Below are positions 9,877 to 18,365 of a DNA stretch of 64,000 bases, in pieces. Position 1 is the stretch's first letter. The number at the start of each line of letters is the position of its first letter. The DNA is taken from assembly GCA_025655575.1 (NCBI GenBank), contig JAHXIP010000015.1, forward strand, positions 1 to 64,000, read 5' to 3'. The notes beneath the pieces were generated by a model. It was not told where the DNA came from, made no database searches, and saw only the letters and a program-made list of their open reading frames with translations. The stretch is from Candidatus Thiodiazotropha sp. (ex Monitilora ramsayi). GTDB lineage: Bacteria > Pseudomonadota > Gammaproteobacteria > Chromatiales > Chromatiaceae. The position numbers and the translations under genes were made by a program.

Positions 9877-10743
9877 TTGACCAGAACTATCGAAATAACT
9901 CCATCAGTGACTAAAAAATCGTTGCCGATGAGTGGAGATATCGAAACCATGGGTTGGTATAGTCACCAGAAAATAAGAGCAGATATTATCTGTTCTGCAC
10001 ATACCAAAGGATTGCTCTCACACTATCTGTTCAATGTCGATATAGCTTTGTGTACTGCCGGACAAGTAGGAGACCGGTTGACGGAAACTGAGGCTAAAAA
10101 GAGCAGATTGAGCCGTTTGATTGCTGGCAGGGCGCTTCGGTGCTTTGGGCCGATTGGCTTAGTGTTAACAGGTCCAAGTATTTACCGAAAAGAGACGATT
10201 AATAAAGCCCGAAAGTTTAGCTTTCACGCCTGCTACTTGGCCACACTCATCCTCCTCACCGGGTGTGGCAGTGATCCGCAAGAGACGGCAAAGCCTCTGC
10301 CGACAATCAACACAGATACAGAAAGCCCCTCCCCAGCGGATGGGCGCTGGTACCGGAAGCATCAGTTGGCAAGCGGAGAACAACTGTATCAAATCCACTG
10401 TGCCGAATGTCATCAACCAGATACCTCAGGCACCAAGAATTGGAGAGAGCTGGACGCACAGGGCAGGTACCCACCCCCGCCACTCAATGGTACGGCCCAT
10501 ACCTGGCACCATGCGTTGCCGGTGTTGAGACGTACAGTGAAGAGAGGCGGCATCCCCCTTGGCGGTTGGATGCCGGGTTTTGCCGATAAACTCAACGACC
10601 AGGAGATTGACGATATCTTCGCCTGGATTCAGTCCCATTGGAGCGGTGAAATCTATGCCATCTGGCAGGAACGCAATACTGCCGCAACCCAATCACGACA
10701 GCCGAACAAAATGGCTGAGTCCCAACGATCAACTACAAGGTAA
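9877..10743 (+). CDS. Membrane-anchored mono-heme cytochrome c, probable lipoprotein
   Basis: The secure part is a class I cytochrome c with one heme site, CAECH, and a later Met-containing segment (GGWMPGFADKL) suitable as axial ligand. Before it lies a hydrophobic stretch ending in LLTGC, a lipobox, so the mature protein is probably lipid-anchored in the periplasm. The open frame begins at TTG 9877, but a normal lipoprotein would start near GTG 10162. The roughly 95 upstream codons have no recognisable sequence and may be untranslated or a remnant. It lies 6 bp before the DUF411 gene. It could supply or accept electrons in a periplasmic redox or copper process (inference). Confidence 0.65.
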   Translation: MTRTIEITPSVTKKSLPMSGDIETMGWYSHQKIRADIICSAHTKGLLSHYLFNVDIALCTAGQVGDRLTETEAKKSRLSRLIAGRALRCFGPIGLVLTGPSIYRKETINKARKFSFHACYLATLILLTGCGSDPQETAKPLPTINTDTESPSPADGRWYRKHQLASGEQLYQIHCAECHQPDTSGTKNWRELDAQGRYPPPPLNGTAHTWHHALPVLRRTVKRGGIPLGGWMPGFADKLNDQEIDDIFAWIQSHWSGEIYAIWQERNTAATQSRQPNKMAESQRSTTR

Positions 10744-10749
10744 ATCAAG

Positions 10750-11220
10750 ATGAAATCTCAAACCCTAAAGCCAAATCACTCATTGATGGGTGCTCGATTG
10801 CTCTCCATTCTTCTTGTAATCAGCGGCTTGCTAATTGTTCCTATTGCGAAAGCTGCTGACCTGGTGGTCTATAAAAGTCCGACATGTGGTTGCTGTACGG
10901 CCTGGATCAATCACATGGAGAAGAATGGGCATACGGTAAAGGTACATGATCGCAATGACTTACCCACAATCAAACGCCAATTGGGGGTGCCAGAGCATCT
11001 ACAATCCTGTCACACCGCCATGGTGGAAGGCTATGTCATCGAAGGGCATGTCCCTGCAGAGGATGTTGAGCGACTACTCAAGGAGAGACCGGCAGTCAAC
11101 GGACTCACTGTCCCCGGTATGCCGATGGGCTCACCCGGCATGGAGGGGCACAGGAAAGATCCCTATGACGTGCTGACCTTCAAGCGTAGCGGCAAGACTG
11201 ATGTCTTTGCCAGAAGATGA
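10750..11220 (+). CDS. DUF411 family periplasmic metal-binding protein
   Basis: A 156-residue protein with an N-terminal signal anchor or signal peptide (cleavage near KAAD, residues 35-36). The mature part has the DUF411 hallmark YKSPTCGCCTAW and a second conserved segment SCHTAMVEGYVIEGHVPA. The family is found widely in copper and heavy-metal resistance loci, and its CGCC motif is thought to bind metal. It sits 6 bp after the cytochrome gene and 13 bp before a DUF4399 gene. The exact metal is not shown by sequence. Confidence 0.85.
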   Translation: MKSQTLKPNHSLMGARLLSILLVISGLLIVPIAKAADLVVYKSPTCGCCTAWINHMEKNGHTVKVHDRNDLPTIKRQLGVPEHLQSCHTAMVEGYVIEGHVPAEDVERLLKERPAVNGLTVPGMPMGSPGMEGHRKDPYDVLTFKRSGKTDVFARR

Positions 11221-11233
11221 TTGGAGACATGCG

Positions 11234-11665
11234 ATGCACAATTACGTTTCGATAGGGATACTCTCGATATCCCTTGTATTTACTACAGCAGCAGGGTTTG
11301 CCCATACGCCACCCGATGAGGCTCGTGTCTTCTTTATAGGATTGCAGAGCGGAGATACAGTCAAAAGCCCTGTCGAAATAAGATTCGGCATTGAAGGTTT
11401 CGGTATCACTCCGGCCGGTACTACAGGCAAGATCCGTCATCAGGCTGGGCATTACCATCTATTGGTGGACCAGGATACGCTGCCGGATCTGGATAATCCC
11501 ATACCTCGGGATGCCTATCATATTCATTTTGATGGTGGCGAGACTGAAACACGTTTGGGGCTCCCACCAGGCCGACATACCCTTCAACTGCTACTGGGAG
11601 ATGAGGATCATGAACCCCATGATCCCCCCCTGATTTCCCAGAAGATCATCATCTGGGTGGAATGA
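11234..11665 (+). CDS. DUF4399 domain protein, secreted
   Basis: From ATG 11234 (GGAG at 11223, 7 bases before the ATG) the product has 143 residues with a signal peptide ending at GFA. The mature domain contains the family's pattern: FIGLQSGDTVKSPVEIRFG, a GHYHLLVD segment, and HIHFDGGETE followed by LPPGRHTLQLLLGD. This is a small beta-sandwich with several His residues. DUF4399 proteins are periplasmic and of unknown function. The gene closes a four-gene secreted/metal-linked group starting at 9467. Confidence 0.82.
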   Translation: MHNYVSIGILSISLVFTTAAGFAHTPPDEARVFFIGLQSGDTVKSPVEIRFGIEGFGITPAGTTGKIRHQAGHYHLLVDQDTLPDLDNPIPRDAYHIHFDGGETETRLGLPPGRHTLQLLLGDEDHEPHDPPLISQKIIIWVE

Positions 11666-11679
11666 CGCGCTTAACTGAG

Positions 11680-11695
11680 GGCCTGTGAGCAGGCC
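11680..11695 (+). terminator. Short stem-loop after the DUF4399 gene
   Basis: GGCCTG-TGAG-CAGGCC forms a 6-bp G+C-rich stem with a tetraloop, 14 bp after the DUF4399 stop. No long T-run follows, so termination would be weak. Confidence 0.35.
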
Positions 11696-11954
11696 TTACT
11701 CAAATCATGCATGACCTTCGAAAGGCGGGATGCAAATGCTTTAACTATCAGCGACAATGACGCCGACAACGAGATGAATGGGGCTACAAGAAGGCGCTTC
11801 AAGATCTTCCACTTACAGAATAGAGCCATAGTCTGAATATACCTTCAGACTTACCTTCAACCATCCGGTTGTAGACTCATTATTAAAGCTGTAAAGGGTT
11901 GCTTATTCGTACCCCCGCGCTATACGGAGTAGTAAGGAAACTTAGGGAACAAGA

Positions 11955-13703
11955 ATGCTAAAAGTGACTGCGCAAACAATGGAGAGCTGGGATGGCACAA
12001 CGCTTTTCTATCGCACCTGGCAGCCGGACCAGAAAGCAGAAAAAGTCATCATCCTTTTTCACCGGGGACATGAACATTCTGCGCGTTGGCAGGATGTTAT
12101 CGAACAGTTGGATCTTCCGGGTTTTGCCTTCTACGCCAGGGATGCCCGTGGACACGGTCGCTCTCCAGGGGAGCGGGGGTACGCGGATAGTTTTGGCTGT
12201 TTAGTGAAAGATGTAGATGCCTTCGTGCGGCATGTGTCGATCGATCAGGGAGTCCCATACCAGAATATCGTTGTGTTGGCCCATAGTGTAGGCAGTGTCC
12301 TGGTCAGTACCTGGGTCCATGATTATGCACCACCCATTCGGGGGCTTATCTTAGGTAGTCCCGCACTCCGTGTGCGTCTCTATATCCCTTTTTCTATTCC
12401 TGTGCTGAGGCTGGTCTCAAAGCTATGGGACAAGATGTTTATCTCCAGCTATGTGAAGGGGAGACTCCTGACCCATGTACCAGAGAAGCAACGCGCCTAC
12501 GATATGGATCCTCTCATCACTCCCAATATTGCAGTCAATATTTTGTTGGGACTCTACGATGCCGGTACACGATTAATGCGTGATGCGGGAGCCATCACGC
12601 TGCCAACACTCATCTTAACTTCAGGTGCGGATTATGTAGTAAAACAGTCGGCACAAAGGCGGTTCTACAACGGTTTGAGAAATCCGCGCAAGGAGATGCA
12701 GACCTTTCCAGGTTTCTTCCACGACACGTTCAACGAAAAAGATAGCCATCTGCCCATAGCCAAGGCACAGATGTTTATCACAGATCTCTTTTCCCGGCCG
12801 ATGGAGCATCATGACCTGTTGGATGCAGATCTCAGAGGTTATACGAAGGAGGAGTTTGATCGCCTTCGAGCCCCGCTGCCCACCTCATCACCTAAGAGAT
12901 ATCTATTTGCCATTTTCAGCATGTTGATGAAAACGGCAGGGAAGCTTAGCCGGGGTATCCAGATCGGTTGGCAAAACGGATTCGATTCAGGCTCCATGCT
13001 GGATTACGTCTACCGAAATGAGGCACAGGGCTTGACGCCAATCGGCCGCCTGATTGATCGAATCTATCTGAACAGCCCAGGTTGGAGGGGCATCAGACAG
13101 CGTAAGACGAATCTGGAAAAACTGCTTAAGTGGGCCATTGAGCAGTTTCTATCCACGGAGACAGAAGTTCGAATAGCAGATATCGCCACAGGCCAGGGCC
13201 GCTATGTTCTGGACGTACTGAAGGCCTATGCGGGCAAACCCGTCTCTGCCTTGCTGCGTGACCATTGCGATATCAATATTGATGCGGGTCAGCAGATCGC
13301 CAGGGAGATGGGATTGGAGCATGTGGTTTTTGAACAGGATGATGCTTTTGATGGTGAAGCTGTGGCCACCCTGCCTAACCAGCCAAATATCGGTATCGTC
13401 TCAGGTCTGTATGAACTGTTTCCCGACAATGGGCTTATCCGGGCGTCTCTTAATGGCCTCAGTCAGGCCATTGTACCCGGAGGATATATCATCTATACCA
13501 ATCAGCCATGGCATCCACAACTGGAGTTTATTGCCCGCGTCTTGACCAGTCACCGGGATGGAGCGCCCTGGATCATGCGTCGGCGCACACAACAGGAGAT
13601 GGATCAACTGGTGGCCAATGCCGGTTTTGAAAAACTGGCCATGGAGATCGATGAGGACGGGATATTTTCCGTATCCATTGCACGTAGGATGATGAAATCA
13701 TGA
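11955..13703 (+). CDS. ynbC: YnbC-like fusion: alpha/beta hydrolase plus SAM methyltransferase
   Basis: A 582-residue two-domain protein. Residues 1-300 are a lysophospholipase/monoglyceride-lipase-type hydrolase, with ARDARGHGRSPG and the nucleophile elbow AHSVGS (Ser about 111). Residues about 340-582 are a class I methyltransferase-like domain with the SAM loop ADIATGQGRY. Length and architecture match E. coli YnbC. Its stop overlaps the next gene by 4 bp (ATGA), and that gene is a YnbA homologue followed by YnbB, as in the E. coli ynbABC cluster although in a different order. The substrates are not established; acting on the lipid made by the neighbours is an inference. Confidence 0.82.
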   Translation: MLKVTAQTMESWDGTTLFYRTWQPDQKAEKVIILFHRGHEHSARWQDVIEQLDLPGFAFYARDARGHGRSPGERGYADSFGCLVKDVDAFVRHVSIDQGVPYQNIVVLAHSVGSVLVSTWVHDYAPPIRGLILGSPALRVRLYIPFSIPVLRLVSKLWDKMFISSYVKGRLLTHVPEKQRAYDMDPLITPNIAVNILLGLYDAGTRLMRDAGAITLPTLILTSGADYVVKQSAQRRFYNGLRNPRKEMQTFPGFFHDTFNEKDSHLPIAKAQMFITDLFSRPMEHHDLLDADLRGYTKEEFDRLRAPLPTSSPKRYLFAIFSMLMKTAGKLSRGIQIGWQNGFDSGSMLDYVYRNEAQGLTPIGRLIDRIYLNSPGWRGIRQRKTNLEKLLKWAIEQFLSTETEVRIADIATGQGRYVLDVLKAYAGKPVSALLRDHCDINIDAGQQIAREMGLEHVVFEQDDAFDGEAVATLPNQPNIGIVSGLYELFPDNGLIRASLNGLSQAIVPGGYIIYTNQPWHPQLEFIARVLTSHRDGAPWIMRRRTQQEMDQLVANAGFEKLAMEIDEDGIFSVSIARRMMKS

Positions 13704-14314
13704 TTAGTATTTACCAACTGAAACCCCGCTTTCAGGCCCTGTTACGTCCCCTATGCCACTGGCTGGCACAGCGTGGCGTCACTGCCAATCAGGTGACGAT
13801 AGCCGCGGTTGTACTTTCCGGACTTGGTGGGGCGTGGATTGCCTACACTCCCAATTCACCTTGGCCCTTGTTTGCATTGCCAGTGATTCTATTCATCAGG
13901 ATGGCACTGAATGCCATTGATGGCATGCTTGCCCGAGAATTCGCCATGCAGAGTCATCTCGGCGCAATTCTCAATGAAATGGGTGACGTGGTGGCGGATG
14001 CCTGTCTATATCTGCCATTGGCTTTTCATCCGGATGTATCAATATGGGGAATGTTTGGGTTCGTATTACTCGGCACCATGGTGGAGATGATGGGTGTGGT
14101 CGCGGTGCAGATCGGTGGTGATCGACGCTATGATGGTCCCTTCGGTAAAAGCGATCGGGCCTTTGCCATGGGCCTGCTTGCCCTATTATTGGGTATTGGC
14201 ATACCTGCGGGTGTCTGGATAAACGGTCTCCTTTTGCTGACCATCATTCTATCCGTCATCACGCTGGTGAATCGGGGACGCAACGCTCTCAGTCAACTGG
14301 AACCGACATCATGA
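13700..14314 (+). CDS. ynbA: YnbA-like CDP-alcohol phosphatidyltransferase
   Basis: A 204-residue inner-membrane enzyme with about six helices. The CDP-alcohol phosphatidyltransferase signature is present in altered form at NAIDGMLAR...GAILNEMGD: the first and third Asp positions of the canonical motif are Asn. To my recollection the same substitutions and the following GPFGKSDRA segment are typical of YnbA. It should join a CDP-diacylglycerol-type donor to an unknown alcohol. It overlaps both neighbours by 4 bp, so the three genes are translationally coupled. Confidence 0.82.
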   Translation: MISIYQLKPRFQALLRPLCHWLAQRGVTANQVTIAAVVLSGLGGAWIAYTPNSPWPLFALPVILFIRMALNAIDGMLAREFAMQSHLGAILNEMGDVVADACLYLPLAFHPDVSIWGMFGFVLLGTMVEMMGVVAVQIGGDRRYDGPFGKSDRAFAMGLLALLLGIGIPAGVWINGLLLLTIILSVITLVNRGRNALSQLEPTS

Positions 14315-15273
14315 TTCATCTGCCTCCCTTTGCGGCAACAGTCACCATTGCCAGTCTGTATGGCGTTCTGTTTCTCTCCACACTGATCATTCTGCTGTTA
14401 AAACGGATGCGACCAGAGGCGGATTTCAGCGAGGTCACAACGAGAACCAACTCCTGGTGGGTCATGATCACTATATTCTCGTTGGCGGTGATTCTGGAAC
14501 GGGGAGCCGCTATCATCTTTTTGGGATTTATCAGCTTTCTGGCCTTTAAGGAGTATCTCTCCCTCATCCCGACCCGCAGGGCCGATCATAGAATTTTGCT
14601 CTGGGCCTATCTTTCCATACCGCTCCAGTTTTTCTGGGTATATAACTACTGGTACGGGATGTTTATTGTTTTTATTCCGGTCTGGATTTTTTTGTTGCTA
14701 CCAATGCGCATGGTTACCATCGGCGCCACCGAAGGTTTCCTAAGGGCGGCAGGCACCCTGCACTGGGGGTTGATGATTACGGTATTCAACCTGAGTCATG
14801 CCGCTTACCTCTTGTCACTGCCTCAGATCGACAACCCCATGGCAGGTAGTGTTGGGCTGTTGCTGTTTCTGGTGATTTTGACCCAGTTCAATGACGTGGC
14901 TCAATATGTCTGGGGCAAAACTCTGGGGCGCAGAAAGATTGTCCCTGCAGTCAGCCCTAAAAAAACCTGGGAAGGGTTTCTGGGTGGTGTCGCTACTACA
15001 GCGGTGGTGGGTTTTTTTCTCGCCCCCTATCTGACACCATTGGAAGGCTGGCATAGCCTGATAGCAGGCGCCATCATTGCGGCGTCAGGGTTTATCGGTG
15101 ATGTCATCGTCTCGGCTGTGAAACGCGACATTGGAGTGAAGGATTGCAGCAATTTCATACCCGGCCATGGTGGCATACTCGATAGGGTGGACAGCCTGAC
15201 TGTCAGTGCGCCGGTCTTTTTCCACTATATCTTTTATCTCTATACCGGTCCGCGGCTTGAGTCATTGTTGTAG
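14311..15273 (+). CDS. ynbB: YnbB-like phosphatidate cytidylyltransferase
   Basis: A 320-residue polytopic membrane protein ending in the CdsA signature KRDIGVKDCSNFIPGHGGIL followed by DR, preceded by KKTWEGFLGG. The family makes CDP-diacylglycerol from CTP and phosphatidic acid. Next to YnbA it probably supplies a dedicated CDP-lipid pool. The 4-bp overlap with ynbA supports joint expression. It is probably a paralogue of the housekeeping cdsA, which is not in this window. Confidence 0.86.
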   Translation: MIHLPPFAATVTIASLYGVLFLSTLIILLLKRMRPEADFSEVTTRTNSWWVMITIFSLAVILERGAAIIFLGFISFLAFKEYLSLIPTRRADHRILLWAYLSIPLQFFWVYNYWYGMFIVFIPVWIFLLLPMRMVTIGATEGFLRAAGTLHWGLMITVFNLSHAAYLLSLPQIDNPMAGSVGLLLFLVILTQFNDVAQYVWGKTLGRRKIVPAVSPKKTWEGFLGGVATTAVVGFFLAPYLTPLEGWHSLIAGAIIAASGFIGDVIVSAVKRDIGVKDCSNFIPGHGGILDRVDSLTVSAPVFFHYIFYLYTGPRLESLL

Positions 15274-15331
15274 AGCAAAAGGACTGGTAACTGCTAAAAA
15301 ATCAGGCAAATATCTGAGAACAAATAAAGCG

Positions 15332-15967
15332 ATGTCACATATATTACGGTATCTGTTTTTTTTTCTAGTCGTCCGTCCACTCAGCTATGTGATTCTGGGC
15401 CTGAACGTACGTCATGCTGAGCGGCTGCCGAAAAACGGCCCCGCCATCATCATCGCGAACCACAACTCACACTTGGATACGCTGGTGTTGATGTCGTTGC
15501 TGCCACTCAGTGTATTACCCAAACTCAGACCTGCCGCGGCTGGTGATTACTTTCTCCGTAATCGCTGGCTTGCCTGGTTTGCTACCGAGATCATCGGCAT
15601 AGTTCCCGTAGCCCGCACTCAAAAAGGTGGGAACCCGTTGGCTGGATGCTTTGAAGTTCTACGTGCAAACGACATCCTGATCCTCTTTCCCGAGGGATCA
15701 CGGGGAGAACCGGAAAGAATGCAGCGTTTGAAACAAGGCATAAGCGTGATTGCGCGGAAATTCCCCAATGCCCCAATCACACCCGTTTTTCTGCACGGAC
15801 TGGGCAAGTCACTACCAAAGGGTGAGGTGATTCTTATCCCCCATTTCTGTGATGTCTTTGTAGGCAAACCCATTGCCCGCACAGAGAGCAATCAAGACTT
15901 AATTGGAACCATCAATGATTCCCTGGCAGCATTAGAGAAAGAGGGTGATTTTCCAGCTTGGGAATAG
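15332..15967 (+). CDS. Lysophospholipid acyltransferase (PlsC-like)
   Basis: From ATG 15332 this is a 211-residue protein with an N-terminal membrane anchor. The acyltransferase motifs are NHNSHLD (HX4D catalytic pair) and FPEGSRGEPE (glycerophosphate-binding motif). The frame is open to 15206 inside ynbB, but the extra residues do not fit. It should acylate a lysophospholipid or lysophosphatidic acid. Placed right after ynbCAB it may rebuild or remodel the same lipid. E. coli ynbABCD lacks such a gene as far as I recall. Confidence 0.84.
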   Translation: MSHILRYLFFFLVVRPLSYVILGLNVRHAERLPKNGPAIIIANHNSHLDTLVLMSLLPLSVLPKLRPAAAGDYFLRNRWLAWFATEIIGIVPVARTQKGGNPLAGCFEVLRANDILILFPEGSRGEPERMQRLKQGISVIARKFPNAPITPVFLHGLGKSLPKGEVILIPHFCDVFVGKPIARTESNQDLIGTINDSLAALEKEGDFPAWE

Positions 15968-16126
15968 TATTTCTCAACAGTTATCGGTCAAGAAAAACTA
16001 CTGCTTATGAAGAGTTAGGCCTGACTCACTATAATAAGCCGATCTCTTGGAGAGAGCTACACAAGATATCGATCTTATCGATTGTTTGAGCCATACCACA
16101 GCAAAATACTCATCCGTATAGATCCA

Positions 16127-16156
16127 CTGGAAAAAAGCTTCCTTCGACCCCATTTA
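16127..16156 (+). promoter_or_regulatory. Sigma32-type heat-shock promoter
   Basis: CTGGAAA at 16127-16133 and CCCCATTTA at 16148-16156 are separated by 14 bases. This closely fits the sigma32 consensus (CTTGAAA, 11-16 bases, CCCCATNT). It lies about 45 bp upstream of the cbpA/hsp20 genes, whose products are classic heat-shock proteins. Confidence 0.7.
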
Positions 16157-16200
16157 CACCTTATTAGAGCACGATCCTTTGTAGTGTTTCAGGTGAATCT

Positions 16201-17148
16201 ATGGAGTTTAAAGACTATTACAACATCATCGGGGTACAGCGAACGGCTACCCAGGATGAGATCAAGCGCGCTTATCGGAAACTGGCGAGGAAATACCATC
16301 CCGATGTTAGTAAGGTTGCCGATGCGGAGCAACACTTCAAAGAAGTCGGTGAGGCCTACGAGGTGTTGAAGGACCCGGAAAAAAGAGCAGCTTATGACCA
16401 ACTAGGGATGAACTGGAAAGCAGGTCAGGAGTTCCGTCCACCGCCGGACTGGGATGCCAATTTTGAGTTTCGTGGTGGATTTGCCAATGGCGGCGATTCG
16501 AGCTTTAGCGATTTCTTCGATAGCCTGTTCGGCAGAGGATTCAGTGGCTCACAAGGTGCTGCGGCAGGCCCGCAGTTTCACACCCAGGGTGAGGATCATC
16601 ATGCAAAAATCATGATCGATTTGGAAGATGCCTTCCAGGGCGCGACCCGTAGCCTGACGCTGCGGGTGCCTGATTTTGATGCACAAGGGCGCCTGATCAC
16701 CCGTGAGCGCATACTGAATGTACGGATTCCGAAAGGTGTCAAGCAGGGGCAGAAGATCCGACTGACGGGTCAGGGGTCATCTGGTCTCGGTAGTGGCATG
16801 GCTGGAGATCTCTACCTGGAGGTTGAATTTAGACTTCATCCACTCTATTCAGTTGAAGGACGTGATCTTACGCTCAACCTGCCGGTGGCTCCTTGGGAAG
16901 CGGCATTGGGCGCAAAGGTCAAAACACCGACCCCTGAAGGTAATATCGATCTGAAAATTCCTCCCGGCTCTGTGACAGGCTGCAAGCTACGTCTGAAAGG
17001 GCGGGGCATTCCTGGCCGTACGTCAGGCGATCTCTATGTCAACTTGCAAATCACCTTGCCGCCTGCCGACACAGATCAGGCCAAAGCGCTCTATCGTCGT
17101 ATGGAGAGTGAACTGGGGTTTAACCCACGTGTAAGACTGGGTATTTAA
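16201..17148 (+). CDS. cbpA: DnaJ-class co-chaperone CbpA
   Basis: A 315-residue protein. The J domain is at residues 1-70 with the HPD tripeptide (KYHPDVSK). A Gly/Phe-rich linker (about 80-130) follows, and then two DnaJ C-terminal substrate-binding domains. The Cys-rich zinc domain of DnaJ is absent, as in CbpA. It should stimulate the ATPase of DnaK and deliver unfolded clients in the cytoplasm. It is the first gene behind a sigma32-like promoter and is followed by two small heat-shock protein genes. Confidence 0.92.
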   Translation: MEFKDYYNIIGVQRTATQDEIKRAYRKLARKYHPDVSKVADAEQHFKEVGEAYEVLKDPEKRAAYDQLGMNWKAGQEFRPPPDWDANFEFRGGFANGGDSSFSDFFDSLFGRGFSGSQGAAAGPQFHTQGEDHHAKIMIDLEDAFQGATRSLTLRVPDFDAQGRLITRERILNVRIPKGVKQGQKIRLTGQGSSGLGSGMAGDLYLEVEFRLHPLYSVEGRDLTLNLPVAPWEAALGAKVKTPTPEGNIDLKIPPGSVTGCKLRLKGRGIPGRTSGDLYVNLQITLPPADTDQAKALYRRMESELGFNPRVRLGI

Positions 17149-17238
17149 CTGCGCGCTTGAAAAGCAGTCACGGCGTCCCTATCTAGTAACCAACGGTAAT
17201 TCAAAGAACAGCTTGATACTGGATTTGGAGGTAGACAA

Positions 17239-17685
17239 ATGTTCGCAAGAGTGAGTAATTTTGAAGATAGTTTTTTCGACCAGTTCAGACGCCTGGAGAA
17301 TGAAATGGGTCAAGTCTTCGCTAGTGGCACCTGGCCACAGATAGCGCGGGCGAAGAGGCTGAGATCAGCCTATCCACCAATCAATGTGAATGTCACAAAA
17401 GAGCAGATTGATGTCTATCTGTTTGTGCCCGGTGTCGACCCAAAACGTCTGGGTATAACGATTCACGAAAACCTGTTGACTGTGAAGGGTGAGCGAAATG
17501 CCAAACAGGAAGAGGGTGTGGAGTACTATCGCAAGGAACGCTTTGATGGCGAGTTTCATCGTGCGGTCAACCTAGCGGAAGATGCTGACCCTGAAAAGGT
17601 AGAAGCCGGCTATGAAGATGGTGTACTGCGTATCACTATCCAGCGGCGTGAGTCTGCCAAGCCGCGGCAGATAAAAGTCAACTAA
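17239..17685 (+). CDS. Hsp20 family small heat-shock protein (first copy)
   Basis: A 148-residue alpha-crystallin-domain protein (about residues 45-145) with the GVLRITIQR strand near its end and a C-terminal IKV motif that fits the I-X-I/V oligomerisation signature. GGAGG lies 7 bases before ATG 17239. It holds denaturing proteins in a refoldable state. It follows cbpA and precedes a second, divergent Hsp20, so heteromeric assemblies are possible. Confidence 0.92.
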   Translation: MFARVSNFEDSFFDQFRRLENEMGQVFASGTWPQIARAKRLRSAYPPINVNVTKEQIDVYLFVPGVDPKRLGITIHENLLTVKGERNAKQEEGVEYYRKERFDGEFHRAVNLAEDADPEKVEAGYEDGVLRITIQRRESAKPRQIKVN

Positions 17686-17704
17686 TCAGTAGAAGGTTAG
17701 CAAT

Positions 17705-18100
17705 ATGAATGAGAAGAGAGATATGACACAACAGCAAAGCAAGACTGTCCAGCCTGCCGATAAGAGGCAACAGATACTGCGTCCGGCAGCGGATATCTTT
17801 GAAGATAAAACGGGTATTACCCTGAAAGCGGACATGCCGGGTGTATCCAAGGAGCAACTCGATATCCAGGTTGACCAGGAGACCCTCAGCATTGAAGGCA
17901 GTACGGATATTATCGTGCCGACAGGTAGCCAGGCTCAGTATGCCGATGTCAGTGCAACCTGCTACCAGCGAAGCTTTACGCTGAGCAGTGAGCTGGATAC
18001 AGACAAGATTGATGCCAGCCTTAGGGACGGTGTATTGACACTCCACATTCCCAAGCGGGAACAGTATCAGCCCCGCAAGATTGAGGTTCGAATGACCTGA
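17705..18100 (+). CDS. Hsp20 family small heat-shock protein (second copy)
   Basis: A 131-residue alpha-crystallin-domain protein starting 19 bp after the first Hsp20. The fold markers are present: KADMPGVSKEQLDIQV, then DGVLTLHIPK. The C-terminal KIEV supplies the oligomerisation motif. It differs clearly from the neighbouring copy, so this is an old duplication. A strong terminator follows, ending the heat-shock operon. Confidence 0.92.
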   Translation: MNEKRDMTQQQSKTVQPADKRQQILRPAADIFEDKTGITLKADMPGVSKEQLDIQVDQETLSIEGSTDIIVPTGSQAQYADVSATCYQRSFTLSSELDTDKIDASLRDGVLTLHIPKREQYQPRKIEVRMT

Positions 18101-18140
18101 TATTGATAGTCTCACTTGCTACGAGGCTTACTCAAAACGG

Positions 18141-18172
18141 AACACCGGTACAGTTTGTACCGGTGTTTTTTT
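18141..18172 (+). terminator. Rho-independent terminator after hsp20 genes
   Basis: A perfect 12-bp stem (AACACCGGTACA / TGTACCGGTGTT) with a 3-base loop is followed by a T-run. It lies 40 bp after the second hsp20 stop. Confidence 0.9.
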
Positions 18173-18365
18173 GTGTCTCCAGATCGGCTTAGGGTATTTT
18201 GAAAAGTCGCAGATGAAGTGGAATTCAAGTAGCGGAAAAGAGTCTACACAGTAGATGAAAAGCTGTAGAAATAGTGGCGAGAACAGATCGTAAAAAGCTT
18301 GCATCGCCGGTGCAGCTATCTGAGTGCAGGCTACAATTAAATCAGCGGCTGAAGGAGTACAGGTT

